Positions 11,265 through 25,470 of a stretch of 64,000 nucleotides of DNA are shown here, in pieces; position 1 is the stretch's first letter, and each line of letters begins with the position of its first letter. This DNA is from Panopea generosa (Eukaryota > Mollusca > Bivalvia > Adapedonta > Hiatellidae): NCBI GenBank assembly GCA_029582155.1, contig CM055899.1, forward strand, positions 82,340,556 to 82,404,555. Reading direction: 5' to 3'. Made by a program: the position numbers and the translations under genes. The notes under the pieces were generated by a model. That model did not search any database. It saw nothing but the letters and a program-made list of their open reading frames with translations, and was not told the origin of the DNA.

Positions 11265-11600
11265 CGAGGGGTGTTTGAAAAGTTTCTAGAAAATTCCACT
11301 TATGGATATTAATGTTTTAATCAAAATGCTGACCGTGAAGAAATCAACGTATATTTCAATAAAGGTATTATGTGTATGTATTTAAAATATCGCACTTTCT
11401 AGACGCTATGGCAACGTCGTGTTGACGTGAGTGTGGCGAACCTGCAGCGTCAGTAGCAACTGTTACAGATGCAGTTGATACAAATACAATTACAAGGCAA
11501 CATTACCGTTGAAATTCCACGCAATAGCACTTTTGCCGCAATTCTTGCATGACGTTAGTGAAGTCCTTTCCGTAAGAAGTGAGCATTCATCCAGAGCAAA
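11265..11600 (+). mobile_element. Possible mariner-like left end (solo)
   Basis: After a TA (11263-11264) the sequence cgaggggtgtttgaaaagtt begins, closely matching the terminal repeats of the two mariners at 40374 and 55708 (CGAGG…AAAAGT). About 130-200 bases inside there is a GC-richer patch like a mariner 5' leader, but no transposase frame and no matching right end. Read as a truncated element. The right boundary is a guess. Confidence 0.45.
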
Positions 11601-11609
11601 GATAATCAG

Positions 11610-12690
11610 TAAAATTAATCGTTTATTAATCGATAAAAGGAAATACGTATGATTCAAAATCCCTATGGCGATAGAGCGATGTCAAGACCAAGACTGGGTC
11701 TATAATGCTACCATTCGTTTACGAATCACCATGCACATGAAATGAAAATGACCACACTGCAATTCTGTCATCCATAATTTATGTTGCTATATTCATTTTA
11801 ATGTTGCTGAATTTTTACGATTATTCCAACAAATGAATATATTTGGAATAATCTTAAAATCGGGTCATTAATGTAACATTCTTTTATAATACAGATGACG
11901 ATGTGTGTGTTTTAAGAATCACGATATGACTAGAACCCATCCATTATTTATATATATAATTCTGCTTAAACATGCAAAACTGAGTATAAATATATTATAT
12001 TCAGTATCAGTTGTCCTATGTCAATATTTGGCGTGCATTCAAAAGACGTGAGCCAATTTTGATGTATATTTGATAATGTTATATGTTTCATGGCATAAGA
12101 AAACAAAATCAAGTACCCTGTCATACCCATATACATTTACGGCGTGTTGGAATAAAAAAGTAAAATAAAACACAAAAATACAACTAAAACAAACACTTAT
12201 TCAATATTTTCTCTTTTAAATAGTAATAATACTACTGAAGGTCAACCCTACCCGACCCCAAATATCGTTGGGAAAACATCAAAAAATAATATAAAAAATA
12301 TTGTTGATTTGGCTCTCATATAACACAGACCTATACTCTACTGGCAATTATTTATAGAATGTATAATGTCGAATGAACGATAAATATGTCACATTTCAGT
12401 GTACGTTGTCGTTTCTTCATATAATTAATTTTATCGGCAGTTATCCGTATCGTTCACATGGCTACATGGCAATAATGCATTTGTTTTAAAGAAAAAAACA
12501 TTATCGAGAACCATCGGATGTACATATACATTAAATTGTGATATTAATGTTTATTTCACTTACAAATCGATATATTGCCATTTGCATTTGTCAAAACCAC
12601 TTAATGTATTAGTAAACAAGGCGTGTTAGAAGTATTGTTGAGGTTTTGACTTTTAAACATAATATCTTACATTGGTCGTCGTTGATATAA
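11610..12690. other. AT-rich sequence, nothing recognised
   Basis: No exon, RNA gene or array supported between the mariner-like end and the 46-bp minisatellite. Confidence 0.5.
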
Positions 12691-12704
12691 ATGACATGTC
12701 AGTA

Positions 12705-15015
12705 TAATTTACTAGCATCTTACAATTGTTCATATTGGGACATTCAATATGTCTTCACTGACAACTTACAATTGTTCATATTGGGACATGAAATATGTCT
12801 TTACTGACATCTTACAATTGTTCATATTGGGACATTCAATATGTCTTCACTGACAACTTATAATTGTTCATATTGGGACATTCAATATGTCTTCACTGAC
12901 AACTTACAATTGTTCACATTGGTACATGAAATATGTCTTCACTACCATCTTACAATTGTTCATATTGGGACATTCACTATTTCTTCACTGACAACTTACA
13001 GTTGTTCACATTGGTACATGAAATATCTCTTCACTTACAACTTACAATTGTTCACATTGGTACATGAAATATCTCTTTACTTACAACTTACAATTGTTTA
13101 TATTGGGACATGAAATATGTCTTCACTGACAACTTACAATTGTTCATAGTGGGACATGAAATATGTCTTCACTAGCATCTTACAATTGTTCACATTGGAA
13201 CATGAAATATGTCTTCACTGACAACTTACAATTGTTCATATTGGGACATGAAATATGTCTTCATTGACAACTTACAATTGTTCACATTGGTACATGGAAT
13301 ATGTCTTCACTGACAACTTATAATTGTTCACATTGGTACATGAAACATGTCTTAACTAGCATCTTACAATTGTTCACATTGGTACATGAAATATGTCTTC
13401 ACTGACAACTTACAATTGTTCACATTGGTACATGAAATATGTCTTCACTGACAACTTACAATTGTTCACATTGGTAAATGAAATATGTCTTCACTGGCAA
13501 CTTGCAATTGTTCATATTGGGACATTCAATATGTCTTCACTGACAACTTACTATTGTTCATATTGGGACATTCACTTTTTCTTCACTGACAACTTATAAT
13601 TGTTCACATTGGTACATGAAATATGTCTTCACTAGCATCTCACAATTGTTCATAGTGGGACATGAAATATGTCTTCACTGACAACTTACAATTGTTCATA
13701 TTGGGACATTCAATATGTCTTCACTGACAACTTACAATTGTTCATATTGGGACATTCAATATGTCTTCACTGACAACTTATAATTGTTCATATTGGGACA
13801 TTCAATATGTCTTCACTGACAACTTACAATTGTTCACATTGGTACATGAAATATGTCTTCACTACCATCTTACAATTGTTCATATTGGGACATTCACTAT
13901 TTCTTCACTGACAACTTACAGTTGTTCACATTGGTACATGAAATATCTCTTCACTTACAACTTACAATTGTTCACATTGGTACATGAAATATCTCTTTAC
14001 TTACAACTTACAATTGTTTATATTGGGACATGAAATATGTCTTCACTGACAACTTACAATTGTTCACATTGGTACATGAAATATGTCTTCACTAGCATCT
14101 TACAATTGTTCACATTGGAACATGAAATATGTCTTCACTGACAACTTACAATTGTTCATATTGGGACATGAAATATGTCTTCATTGACAACTTACAATTG
14201 TTCACATTGGTACATGGAATATGTCTTCACTAACAACTTATAATTGTTCACATTGGTACATGAAATATGTCTTAACTAGCATCTTACAATTGTTCACATT
14301 GGTACATGAAATATGTCTTCACTGACAACTTACAATTGTTCACATTGGTACATGAAATATGTCTTCACTGACAACTTACAATTGTTCACATTGGTACATG
14401 AAATATGTCTTCACTGGCAACTTACAATTGTTCATATTGGGACATTCAATATGTCTTCACTGACAACTTACTATTGTTCATATTGGGACATTCACTTTTT
14501 CTTCACTGACAACTTATAATTGTTCACATTGGTACATGAAATATGTCTTCACTAGCATCTCACAATTGTTCATAGTGGGACATGAAATATGTCTTCACTG
14601 ACAACTTACAATTGTTCATATTGGGACATTCAATATGTCTTCACTGACAACTTACAATTGTTCATATTGGGACATTCAATATGTCTTCACTGACAACTTA
14701 CAATTGTTCATATTGGTACATAGAATATGTCTTCACTGACAACTTACAATTGTTCACATTGGTACATGAAAAATGTCTTAACTAGCATCTTACAATTGTT
14801 CACATTGGTACTTGACATATGTCTTCACTGACAACTTACAATTGTTCACATTGGTACATGAAATATGTCTTCACTGACAACTTACAATTGTTCACATTGG
14901 TACATGAAATATGTCTTCACTGACAACTTACAATTGTATACTTTGGTACATGAAATATGTCTTCACTGACAACTTATAATTGTTCATATTTGGACATTCA
15001 ATATGTCTTCACAGG
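12705..15015. repeat. 46-bp minisatellite, about 50 copies, with a 920-bp higher-order repeat
   Basis: The unit is 46 bases: gacaacttacaattgttca, tattgggacatgaaatatg, tcttcact. Recurrent variants include cacattggtac for tatattgggac, cattcaat for catgaaat, and agcatct for acaactt. The order of variants from about 12822 repeats from 13742 with only a handful of differences, a period of 920 bases or exactly 20 units. Open frames inside are repeat artefacts. Confidence 0.95.
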
Positions 15016-15019
15016 CACA

Positions 15020-15425
15020 ATCATATGATTTTAAAAAAAATACAAATCGATAAGTTATTACAGTACTATCCTTGTTTTTACATCACTGCGTGACCGGAAA
15101 TTGCTCAATAAAATCTATAAAGCTTCAAAATAAAAAATGCCATGTTGAAAAGTATTTACAAGGTCTGTATTATAATTACATATTCCTACCGATTTGCCAG
15201 GAAGCTTTTACAATAAACCATAAAATACTGTAATTTACACTTGTACATACTTCCTGAGACAGCGTTTTCCTTTTTCACAGAATAAAAATGCTAGTAAAAT
15301 ATTTTACGATGATAACTTATAAGATTATATGTTATAGCATAAGTTGCATATAGGTTTCTCTACACAGTATATGTTGATGTATGCTACACAGAAAAGTAAG
15401 TTTCTATAGCGGGTATGTATCTATT
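15020..15425. other. AT-rich sequence, nothing recognised
   Basis: Flank of the minisatellite. No coding or RNA signal supported. Confidence 0.5.
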
Positions 15426-15439
15426 CTTAAAAATGCACA

Positions 15440-15735
15440 ATAATGGCATGGCATACGTAGCTGCCTCAGAAGTAGTACTGCAGCCTGCACTGATACCTAG
15501 AGCTAGCTGGCGTTATCGGAGAGATATTAGGTTTTGATAAGGGCAAACATTGTGGAGTAAATGGGACGGTTGATGATGGACTCACATCTGCTGATAACTT
15601 TCTGTCATTTAGAAACGCTGTTGGGATCCTCTGTAACCTATTGGTCTTAGACCTGGAACTCGTCCTATATATTTTTGTGAGAAAGCGTGCGGAAGAACAC
15701 GGAGTTCTACTTCAAATAATTGGAATATTTTCTTC
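15440..15735. other. GC-richer island open on both strands, unidentified
   Basis: Plus strand: an ATG-less frame of about 80 codons from 15493 to 15735 includes GKHCGVNGTVDDGL and NAVGILCNLLVLDLELVLYI. Minus strand: another long frame reads RTSSRSKTNRLQRIPTAFLN. Composition is distinctly less AT-rich than its surroundings. It could be an exon, a retroposed fragment or an unclassified dispersed repeat. I do not recognise the protein in either direction and no clean splice borders stand out. Confidence 0.3.
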
Positions 15736-16470
15736 AGTATGAATTAAGGATAAGTCATAAATACAAGGAAATAGGCTGAGAATGGTGTTCAAATCTACTA
15801 AAACAAAGGAAAGAAAGAAACTTGAAGTTATCTTTATATACAAAGTATATTCCTCCTCGTAAGTGTTTTAAGTGTTATTTATCAACGAGGTCAAATGTGC
15901 TTTACCTTACTTTAATATTTATGGCTTGTTTTACTTTATTTTACTATTTTCGTACCACATAAGTTAGTATTCTGTTCTTTGTTACTTTCTTCTAGTGACA
16001 AGACAAGGCAGATTTATTTTTAGTTTTTATAAAACATTTTGCCTAATGATGTATGTGTTTCTGTGTACTCAGAACATTTACATTTTAATGCAATATGAAA
16101 ATAAAAAGACATTCAAGAAACATAAAAACGCTTTGATGGGCTAGTTATGGTTATGTATTACTCGATATGCTTTGCATTTTTCTCGAGTACTTATATTCAG
16201 TGAACAAACCTTCGCTGTTAAATTTTATACATCAAGAATTCATTCAACATTCCATTCCATTATAAATCAATCGTTTGAAATTAAGAAATTACAAAAAAAC
16301 ACACAAAAACAACAACAGCGAATTAATTGTTTCTGCACGCATACAGACAAATTAACCCAACCGGTACGTTTTTGTGATTGTATAGAATTCCTGAATGCCT
16401 AACGATGACATATTAGGTACTTTATCAATGATTAATTTGCTCTTCATTTCATACAGTAGTGATTCTCCAT

Positions 16471-16503
16471 GGTGATAAATATCGGTATAACCGAAATATC
16501 ACC
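16471..16503. repeat. Short near-perfect palindrome (hairpin)
   Basis: Arms ggtgataaatatcggt and accgaaatatcacc flank a 3-base centre; they pair over about 14 bases with a small bulge. No neighbouring gene gives it a role. Confidence 0.5.
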
Positions 16504-18755
16504 AGAGCGATCCCTTTACGAGAAATGTCTACAATAAGCTGATTATTATTACAAGTCATTATGGATTCAATTGGTTTTTGTTAGTTGGTTAGTCGGATGA
16601 AAAATTGCGCTTGGCATCCCACTTGTTTGTAAAGTGTTAACATTACCTTGTCATCCGATTTAGATTGAGAATAATGTTAAATGGAACACGACAAAATTAT
16701 TCTAGTGTGCTAAGTAATTGCCTGGTACAATATTTGTCTTGAACATGTGATATAAATTCAAATAATTGATAGTGGATTTTTAATGATAAGGTCTCACTAC
16801 ATAGTTGTGTCTTGTTTTTTGCTCTATATAAAATAAGATTCTAACGGTAAAACAATATTCCACAACGGTAAACGTATTTTTTTTTTCATAGCAGGAATGT
16901 TTTCCAAAATAAAAATGCGCAATGGCAGGTAATTTGACGAGCTTGTTTTTTAAAGAGTGTGCCGCGACACATTTTTTTTCTTTTTAACAAAAGATATCCT
17001 CATATGCTCATAAATACAAGCATCTGTTAAAACCCTATAAAAGTCACCATTTTAACACCAGTATTGTCTTATTGCAGTATGTGCTAAACCAGCTTTTACT
17101 CTACGTATCTGATACAAGTAATCACAACCGCTATGAACCATTTTGAAAATATTTCAAACCAGATTACATAGGACATATTTAAGTATAAAACATCACCGTG
17201 TGTGTGTTGCGTCATAATCAAAGTATTAATTTCGTATGGAATTTTAATCAAACAATCTTAAAAATAAGCTTAACCATATCATAGCTCAGTTTTTGACAGG
17301 GTCAGCTCACTCCGTGATGATATACGGCATTTTGACTAATTAATTTTTGTCTTCGTCTCTATTCGCTGATTTAAGCGAAAAAGTTATCAATTACAGCGGA
17401 GACTTTAAAAACGTAAAACTCCACTAGGGCGTGTCTGAGATGAGTTGGGTAGACGCATTAACGCTTGTCGGCCACCATCGAGAAAAGTTAATGAGCTTTC
17501 CCAAACCTTTGGTCAGGAGTGGAACAATATTTCTCAACAGTATTACAAACATTGTGCTTTCAACGAGGTGGGCATGTGTTGCCTGCATTGCTGTAAATGG
17601 TAGTTAAAATAGCTACTAATTGCAAAGTTGGTGATATAGGGTATCGTTGTTTGAAGCGGTAATTTTTAGGGAATTAATAATATTTTCAATATAATTCACA
17701 AACTTTGTGTGGTTTATATGTATGTTTATTGTTGCTAATTTTTATTAATATTGATAAATAGAAAACTTGATTGCTTTACGAAATCTGACTTTTGCGTTTG
17801 TAAAGTCCCCCAGTGTATTTGCGAGACAGGTATGCTCGAATGATAATTAACCTTTCATGATCCCTGTTAAGGCACAAACATGAGGGTAACACTTCAATCA
17901 AACAAATAAAAATTGAAAAGAGCTTTAGCATCAAAATGTGTACTACATTATAAAAAAGCATGTCTCAGAACCATCTTTCATTGTAATTACAAACACGTTG
18001 TATCGATAGAATTTCTGCATGGTCAGAAAATCTAAATTCTTATCAATAACCAATATGATATTAATATGATATTATTTGTAATTAACTAATCGGATGAGCC
18101 AGTTCCGGATAACGACACAAGTGAAGAAAATGTAAAGCTTTTGTTTGAATTTTAAGTTGTAACAAATTTGTTCTTTGAAGTATATGGTTTGGAATTTAGA
18201 CCATTAAAATAGAAATCCGTTAACACTGACACGTAAGTTAAGTAACTGAAATCTGTAATTACATCGTTAACATGGTATTATTTCACTGGATAACAAGACA
18301 GTTATAAATTTCCAGTTAAGACCCGATGTAATCAGTTCGTGATAAAAGCTGTAATTACTTTCGGAAAAGTTCCTCACGTCTTAACACTGCATTAAACGAT
18401 ATAAATTGACACATAATATACGTTAAAAAACGCATTTTTGGAATTGTCTAAACGAGTATTTTTTCTGTCAAGGGTTGCCTTGTATCTAAAAAAGTGTTGC
18501 TATTGTTTTAATCCTGTAGATCCTTATGGTTAAAAATAGTATCGGAAAGCTACATATTGGTGCTTTAGAAAATGAGGGGTATTCCGTTACTTAACAAAAA
18601 TTCATTAAAATCAAATCTTACATTTGTTTTTTATCCATGTTCTGGGCTGCCTGGATATCCATTTATTTAGAAAGTTATGCTGGAAAAGTCACACAAAACA
18701 AAATAGACGTGAATAGATAGGGTTTGATGTTCAGTATTCATATACAACTAAATAA

Positions 18756-18801
18756 GGAACGTATATACTTGTGAAACTGGAACGTAGATACTTGTGAAAC
18801 T
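18756..18801. repeat. 23-bp tandem duplication (2 copies)
   Basis: Two adjacent copies of ggaacgtatatacttgtga plus aact differing at one base. Confidence 0.8.
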
Positions 18802-19905
18802 GGAAGGTCGTTATGTTCAATAACGTTCAATGATTACATTGAATATAATTCAATAATGATTTTGCGCAGCCCGTAAGGTATTGTTTTAATGTTGAACATT
18901 TAAAAATTTAAATGACAACTTTAAGTTAATCGCATGATAAAAATTACGACCGTAGTTTAATGTTTGTGGTTCCCGAAGGGGACTTATTTTAATGACATTT
19001 GCGACAAACGGTACGTGGCACCGGTTAATATAATTGCTCTATATAGATCCTTTAGACTGATTGCCATGTAAATGCAATTATATGATTTTAACTGCTTCGT
19101 AACCAACGGATGCTTCTCAACTTCGTTTCAAAGAAAAACACTGCCTTGATTAAAATTGGATAATTTTTAAAGATTTTTGTAATGGAAATGACAATCATCA
19201 AATGAAAAATGTGTATCGTAACATTAAATTGAGAATGCAAAAAAAAAGTACTGTAGAACATGATTAATGGGGTACGATAAATTGCATTTTCACGTTTTTT
19301 ATAATCTTTGACGTTTGCTTAATTTATCGTTTTAATACTTTGTATCCTTTGTTTTGAAAGTGAACTAAGGTAGACATATATTACAAAAAATGACAATCAA
19401 ACATTTACATGGCCAAAATTATTTCAATAGAAGCAAAACATTGCGTTGTTTATTTGTGAATAAAACATATGATACCAATTTCTAATATGAATTTAATGGG
19501 TTAAACGTACCACCATTCGCATATCTACAACATGTCTAAGATAAGATAATGTGAAACCGTGGAAGTTTTTATATTTAGATTGCTGTGCATCCCATATTCC
19601 TAACGCTTCGAACTTGAATATTTACTTACGACGGGAACATGTTGGCTTATTTGTTGCATCAATTTCTATTGTTCCATTTTCAATAAGAAAAAAAATACAT
19701 GGCACTTAACAATGCGACATCACATTTTTATTTAAAAACAATAGAAACTTCATTAACTATTAGTCTTAGAACGATTTAAAATGATATTTTTCTTTAAGGA
19801 TGTTAGCTCTGAAAGAAAAGTATAAAAATAAGGTCATTAAGATGCCTTACTGTTTAATGTGTTATACTTATATTTAAAAGAACATCGTAATTAAATCAGC
19901 TAAAA

Positions 19906-19924
19906 GATATATATATATATATTC
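19906..19924. repeat. (AT)n microsatellite
   Basis: Uninterrupted alternating AT run of about 18 bases. Confidence 0.8.
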
Positions 19925-21419
19925 CTTACTTACTCCAGTATCTGAGAGCAGCATACATCCTTTTTCATAAAGAACAATTTTAAGAGATAATGGTCAACAT
20001 ATGCAATCATTACAAAAATACGTTAATTCGTGTACAGCTTTATCTAATGTATTTACTTAATTCTACAGTAATTATATATTTTTTATATCGCAATGTATAT
20101 AACCGTATATCGAATATCAATGTTTATATAACATAAATTCTAAACAGAAAGCACAAAAATACACTAAAAACGTTCATCGCTAGGGAAGATGTTCATGCTA
20201 TGTAAGATTTAAAGAAATAATTGTTTTCACTGTTTAATATTGTAATAAGTACGTTTGGCGATAAGTTTGATGTATTGTAATGTCAGACCAATTACATCTA
20301 GACAATATATGCCTCCTTTAGTGATTGAGAAGGTTTACGTTCTGGACATTCTACAGCGGATACATACAAGTGGAATCTATAAACTGATGTTAATGCATAA
20401 GTACACAATCGATATGGCCCATTTCAGTATCAGGGATTGTAATGATGCCGCCTTTATTAATGACAGTTCTACAAATATATTTCAATGATTGCGTTAGCTT
20501 GTCTCTTTTTAATAGTTTTTGAATCTGAATGAGGATGCATTTCTGTAAGTGGTTATAAATCGGTATAGATTTTTCTTATTTTTCGACCGAGTTGAAATAT
20601 GACGAAGTACGAATTATTTGTTCGGCGATTTATCGAAATATGTTTCTCTTCGGCATAAGTATTATATTTATAAAGGGAGTTTATAAATCTGTCTTTTATG
20701 TAGCATGTGATTAGTGTGAATCCTTACTCGATCCTACTCATATAAAGCTATTAGTTCATGTATGTAAATTGTCTGTCAAGTCCAGATGTGTTGTATGTAA
20801 ATCAGTAGTATATAAGTCATGGTCGACACCAAATTTATTGGTTTGGCAGAGGCCTTGAAATTGTTTTTATGGTTTTTATTTTAGCTAGGTGCGCTCACCG
20901 TAGTCTGGTCTGTACATTTATGTCACCTTAAAATGTTGCTTTAACTACCACTTTGTATATTCTAAGTTGGTTACAAATTATTGAAAAGCGAAAGTAAATG
21001 TTAAAAAAATGAATGCGTTTGTCGCGCTTTAATGCGCTAAAAATAGTTCCAAAAATGATAGATGAAATTAAAATAAAACAAAGTAATTTTTATACCAGCT
21101 GTTCGATTCTGTTATAATTATCACTTATATTAATTCCCATTATTAACAGTTTATCAACCGTTACGTTTAAAATGTATTTACGCACGTGTTTAATACAACG
21201 CAAAACAATGACATCACCAATTTTTGTGTTACTGTCTGATTAACCTTCACTGCCGATAAAGCAAATGTTTATCTTATCCCGCCTTATTACGTGGAATGAT
21301 ACATAATGATAGGATAAAATAATACTGACATATTTCTTCAACGATCCTCGATAATGTTGATAAAATAAAAAGTGCAAGCCTATCTAACAGGTATTGACTG
21401 ATATGTTCTTTTTTATGTT

Positions 21420-21510
21420 CGCTCATCCGCAGATATATGTCCTAGAGCAAGACACTTATCCCACAAAATTGGTACTGGTTCTACCCAGGAATACTAAGGA
21501 TTTGAATTGT
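21420..21510 (+). mobile_element. Possible SINE body fragment
   Basis: The segment with gagcaagacacttatcccac followed by an ttggtactggttctaccca block resembles the conserved central part of widespread metazoan SINE-like repeats (GGGCAAGACACTTTACCC type). No tRNA-like head is attached. Recognition is from memory of the motif only. Confidence 0.3.
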
Positions 21511-21599
21511 TTAAGTTATAAGAACTTGTTTCACAACCGATTGAAGTTTTTTTATAAAACTACGTACGAAGCGGCATAATTTAACCATACTTTTCCAAT

Positions 21600-23300
21600 G
21601 ATTTATGACTTGAAGGCACGGGAAGAGCGAAGTTAGGTACACTCGTTAACCAGGTGACTTCGTTTGCCGCTGGCCGTGAGGCTCCATTCTGTTTGTTACT
21701 TTTGCTTTTTTACACAACTCTTTTATATGCGTTTAATGTTCGTTATAAAAATTAGTAAATGTGTTGTACATTTTGGTACTTTAAACACTTTTGGAGAGAA
21801 ATAAAACTTATTAAATATACCTTTAAAATTGAAATTTTAACAATGATGAGTTGCAAACGAACGAATCAGAAACAAGTGGTACATAAATGGTACAGCTAGA
21901 CATATCTAAAATTTGTCTATATATATATTTATATTGGTATAGATCTATATTTACAAAAATGGCATAATTAAATAAACTTCTCGGAACGGTTAACTATTAT
22001 ATTGGTGGTTATATCATTTTTAAAAAATACGCCGTCGTATCAGGGATGCTATATTTTCTCTGGTAAAAGTCTTAAAAACTAGAAATTAGAAATTGTAGTG
22101 GTCGGACAAACAAACTGAAGAAGAGTGATACTGTTTGTTGCACAATGCAGTCAAAGATATCACATATTAAACAGACAAAATCGATTCATACCACAATTCT
22201 CATATGCCTTACAAAGTGTTTTAAAATGGTGTGATCTCATGAAGCTAACACGTAAGAAAAATAGGTGATATTGCATGGAAAGCAATACTTCTTTTAGCAT
22301 TAGAATTCCAGCCAGAATTTGCTATAACTGTATATCATTCGTCGGTATTCAGTGCTACAATAGTTTCGTGAATGTAATTTTTGTATTTATTTTCTCTATT
22401 GATAGCATCTGTCTGTGAATCTGTGTTTTGTTGTTTTCGAACGCATGTTGCTGAAATTCCTTAGAAAATATATACATTTTAATAAATACTTCTTGAATAG
22501 ATTCTTGACTTCATTAATCCAACATTAATTTTAATTTTATTGATATAGATTCATTTGTGTCCGAATCCCTGAAATACTGTCCCCACATACAAGGTACCTT
22601 CATATCGCCAAACTACAAATCAATTGGACTGAAATATTTGACAGAGTGTAATATATCAACTCTTACTGAAATATAACATTACGTTCCAGTTCCATTTAAT
22701 TCAAATTATATAAAACGATTTAATTCCTTATTCTGATTTATTTCTAAACTATCTTATTTACCGATTGAACAGTTAACAGGTGCCTTGTTATTTTGATGTT
22801 TCGAATAAAAAAGTAGTAAAACATATTATAAATATATATTGAAAGATAAAGTATGTCTGGTGAGTTTCACAGCTATAATATTTAATATTTTGACGAGATT
22901 TACAGTTTAAGAATAACTTTGTGAAGTCACTTTATTCATGCTTTTTCTCGATATAGTAATCAATAATGATACAACCATTGATGTATTTCCATTGCTTACA
23001 TATTCTGAAACTGTAATTATATCTTACAATAATTTTGATAATGTTGCTATGAAATTAGCCAAGCGTTTATTTATTGTGTTAGTACATTACTATCTCGCGA
23101 TAAGTGATGATATATCTTGCTTGTTGCATATTTTTGTATATGACATCACCGTATTTCGAGACAACTATGAGCAGAGACATGAAACGAGGTTAAAAGGGTT
23201 ATATCGATTTTGTGTCAGAAACAGAATTTTATTAAGATATGCAAATAATACTATTACATTGCGTTATAACAACGACATAAATACTATATCGGTATAAAAC
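21600..23300. other. AT-rich sequence, nothing recognised
   Basis: Includes a 119-codon open frame at 22938-23297 with no recognisable domain, ordinary AT-rich composition and no supporting context, so it is not called a gene. Confidence 0.45.
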
Positions 23301-23304
23301 ACTT

Positions 23305-23492
23305 CTGTAGCACAGTTTGACTTTGGTGATGTTATTGACATGTACACAACTTTAAATCCTTACTTGTATCATTATACTAATCATAAACGTCTATCTCATA
23401 GCGGTTCAATAGCATAGAGCTTGCTTGGACTTACAAGTTTCCTTCTGTCGTTGGCCGACGGCCAGTAGGACAGGAAACGCAATGATAAAATC
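23305..23492 (+). repeat. Dispersed repeat family A, copy 1
   Basis: Begins ctgtagcacagtttg and ends with a GC-richer block around tgaccac/ggccagtaggacaggaaacgcaatg. The same start and end occur in the same order at 25780-26010, with a diverged middle, indicating an old interspersed element. Confidence 0.55.
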
Positions 23493-23999
23493 TAACTGTC
23501 ATCATGTCGTCTGTATATTTGCCTTGTGATTATCATTATCATTCAATGAGATGTTTACATTTGTGATGTTGTGATGACTTTGTCTTTTACGATATACATT
23601 TGCTAGACAAACTAGTATGCTTGTTACATTTTGGTACTCTCTATGTCTACCCATACAAGAGTCAGATTGATTAGACTTACAGAACATATGCCTTGAAATG
23701 TGACATTATTGCGACCGCGCTTCTTCAATACAACAGAATATACTAATTACATTAGCTACCACTAATTGTATTTTAATAAATAAACTTAAAGCAATAAAAC
23801 TAAATTTATTTGTTAAAGAAGAAAATACTCTAAGCCTGTAACTAAATATAAACTTTACAAAACTAACTGAAAAGACGTTTGTCAAAAAACGAGATATTCT
23901 TGGTTAAAGTACGAAACAAAGCGATCATGGCTTAAAATTCAAACGCACATTGTTTACAAATGCAAGCAATGTCCTATTTAGTAAAATAATTTGTGAATC

Positions 24000-25460
24000 A
24001 ATTTGTCAATCACTGTTTTCTTTTATATATTTATATGTATCGGGTCCGGTTCGCTAAGCTCTGATAAAACAGATAACACATATGCATTGTGCTTCGATGA
24101 CGATATATGGTGACTATTACTTCGTGAATGGTAGTAAGTGTAAAACCTCGACTTGACAGTCTATATTCATATGCATATCAGTAGTTGTTGGTTCATTGAC
24201 AATCACTTATTATTACAGTAAATAGAAAATAATTGACCATATGTAAAAATATCCCACTACGCTAAATATCATAAAGTGTGTGTATCACATTAGAGTCGGA
24301 ATTTTGTTCAAGAGAAGCAGTAACCTTATGTCTTTGTTTGTTTCACTTTCTATTAAACTTTGCCACATCGTCAAATCAATATGATCTTCTACACTGACAT
24401 TTACATACAATTGCAATTAAAATGTCAACGGGTAAACACAGTGCAACAAAGTACATGAATATGTTATATCATGTTGCACCAATGTGTGTAAGCATAAGCG
24501 GCAGATACTGTTTTTGTAACAATGAGGAATAATGGCGAATATCGATCAAGGTAAAACAACCATTGACTTAAATGTTCATATTTTAAACAACAATGACAGC
24601 AGAGCAGAGTTTATTACAAAGCAATCGTCAATGAGTATTGTTAACCTTAAATCAATCAATGTGTTGATTAAACAATCATCAATAAAGTGCATTTGTTTGT
24701 ACAAGTGTGCTTAAGTGGGTTGCCCAGGTAAAATGCTATGTTTCACATGGTAATTATTAATCATTTAACAAAATTTATTCACGACAGATGAAAAAAAATA
24801 TATTAACACGAATGCCTTTGTTGTTGAAGAATCGTTTATTATCGATTTGCGTTTGAAATATAACCTAGCATCAAACATAGGGAGAAATTGAGAGACACAT
24901 TATGACATCTGGAAAAAAATCGAAAGGTTCTAGTTTAAACAATACTTACATACGTTAATTTGTATTTCGTTTACATATTGTTATCAATGCAAGAATCCAT
25001 TTAGCAAAAATGATATCGATAATCTACTATTGTGATTCCGAATTCACAGGAACACTAACATGCAGTGAAACATCCAATATAAGCACAATATGTACATACG
25101 AAATATATACTATAGCATCACATTTATTTAAAACCGTATCATTATAAAAATATTTGCTTAAAGTTCTAACATACATTACTGCAATATAAACATGTATTAC
25201 GTGCACATTCCTTTTAATGCTTATCATATTTGAAAATAATATTAAGACAAAAGCCGAATATAACCATTGATTTGTCACGTGCTACTCTAAATTTAATTTA
25301 TAATTAATCTTTGAATACAACTTAAATTTGAAAATAAGTCATAAAATTACATATATTTCAATGTTTTGTGTATTTAAATTTTCAATTATATACTGTGCAA
25401 CATTGTGTTAAATATATTTAGTAACTATATATACTTATTATATTATACCTTAATTACAAT
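24000..25460. other. AT-rich sequence, nothing recognised
   Basis: No gene or repeat supported. Confidence 0.45.
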
Positions 25461-25470
25461 GTAAACTTAG

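Larger units (their letters stand above)
15740..21390. other. 5.6 kb of AT-rich sequence without recognised genes
   Basis: Holds only small items: a 33-base near-palindrome at 16471-16503, a GC-richer patch at 17400-17600 with short frames on both strands, a 23-base tandem duplication at 18756-18801 and an (AT)n run at 19906-19924. No exon with credible borders and family match was found. Confidence 0.5.

Noticed and set aside
12841-14519. Four plus-strand frames of 68-90 codons, two pairs nearly identical
   Set aside because: They are translations of the 46-bp minisatellite; the pairing reflects the 920-bp duplication, not genes.
17400-17600. Possible N-terminal SLC43 exon in a GC-richer patch
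   Set aside because: Neither strand gives TM1-like helices or the family's N-terminal motifs, and splice borders are poor.
22938-23297. 119-codon open frame as a gene
   Set aside because: Longest non-repeat frame, but ordinary AT-rich composition, no domain, no splice context; consistent with chance in 64 kb.
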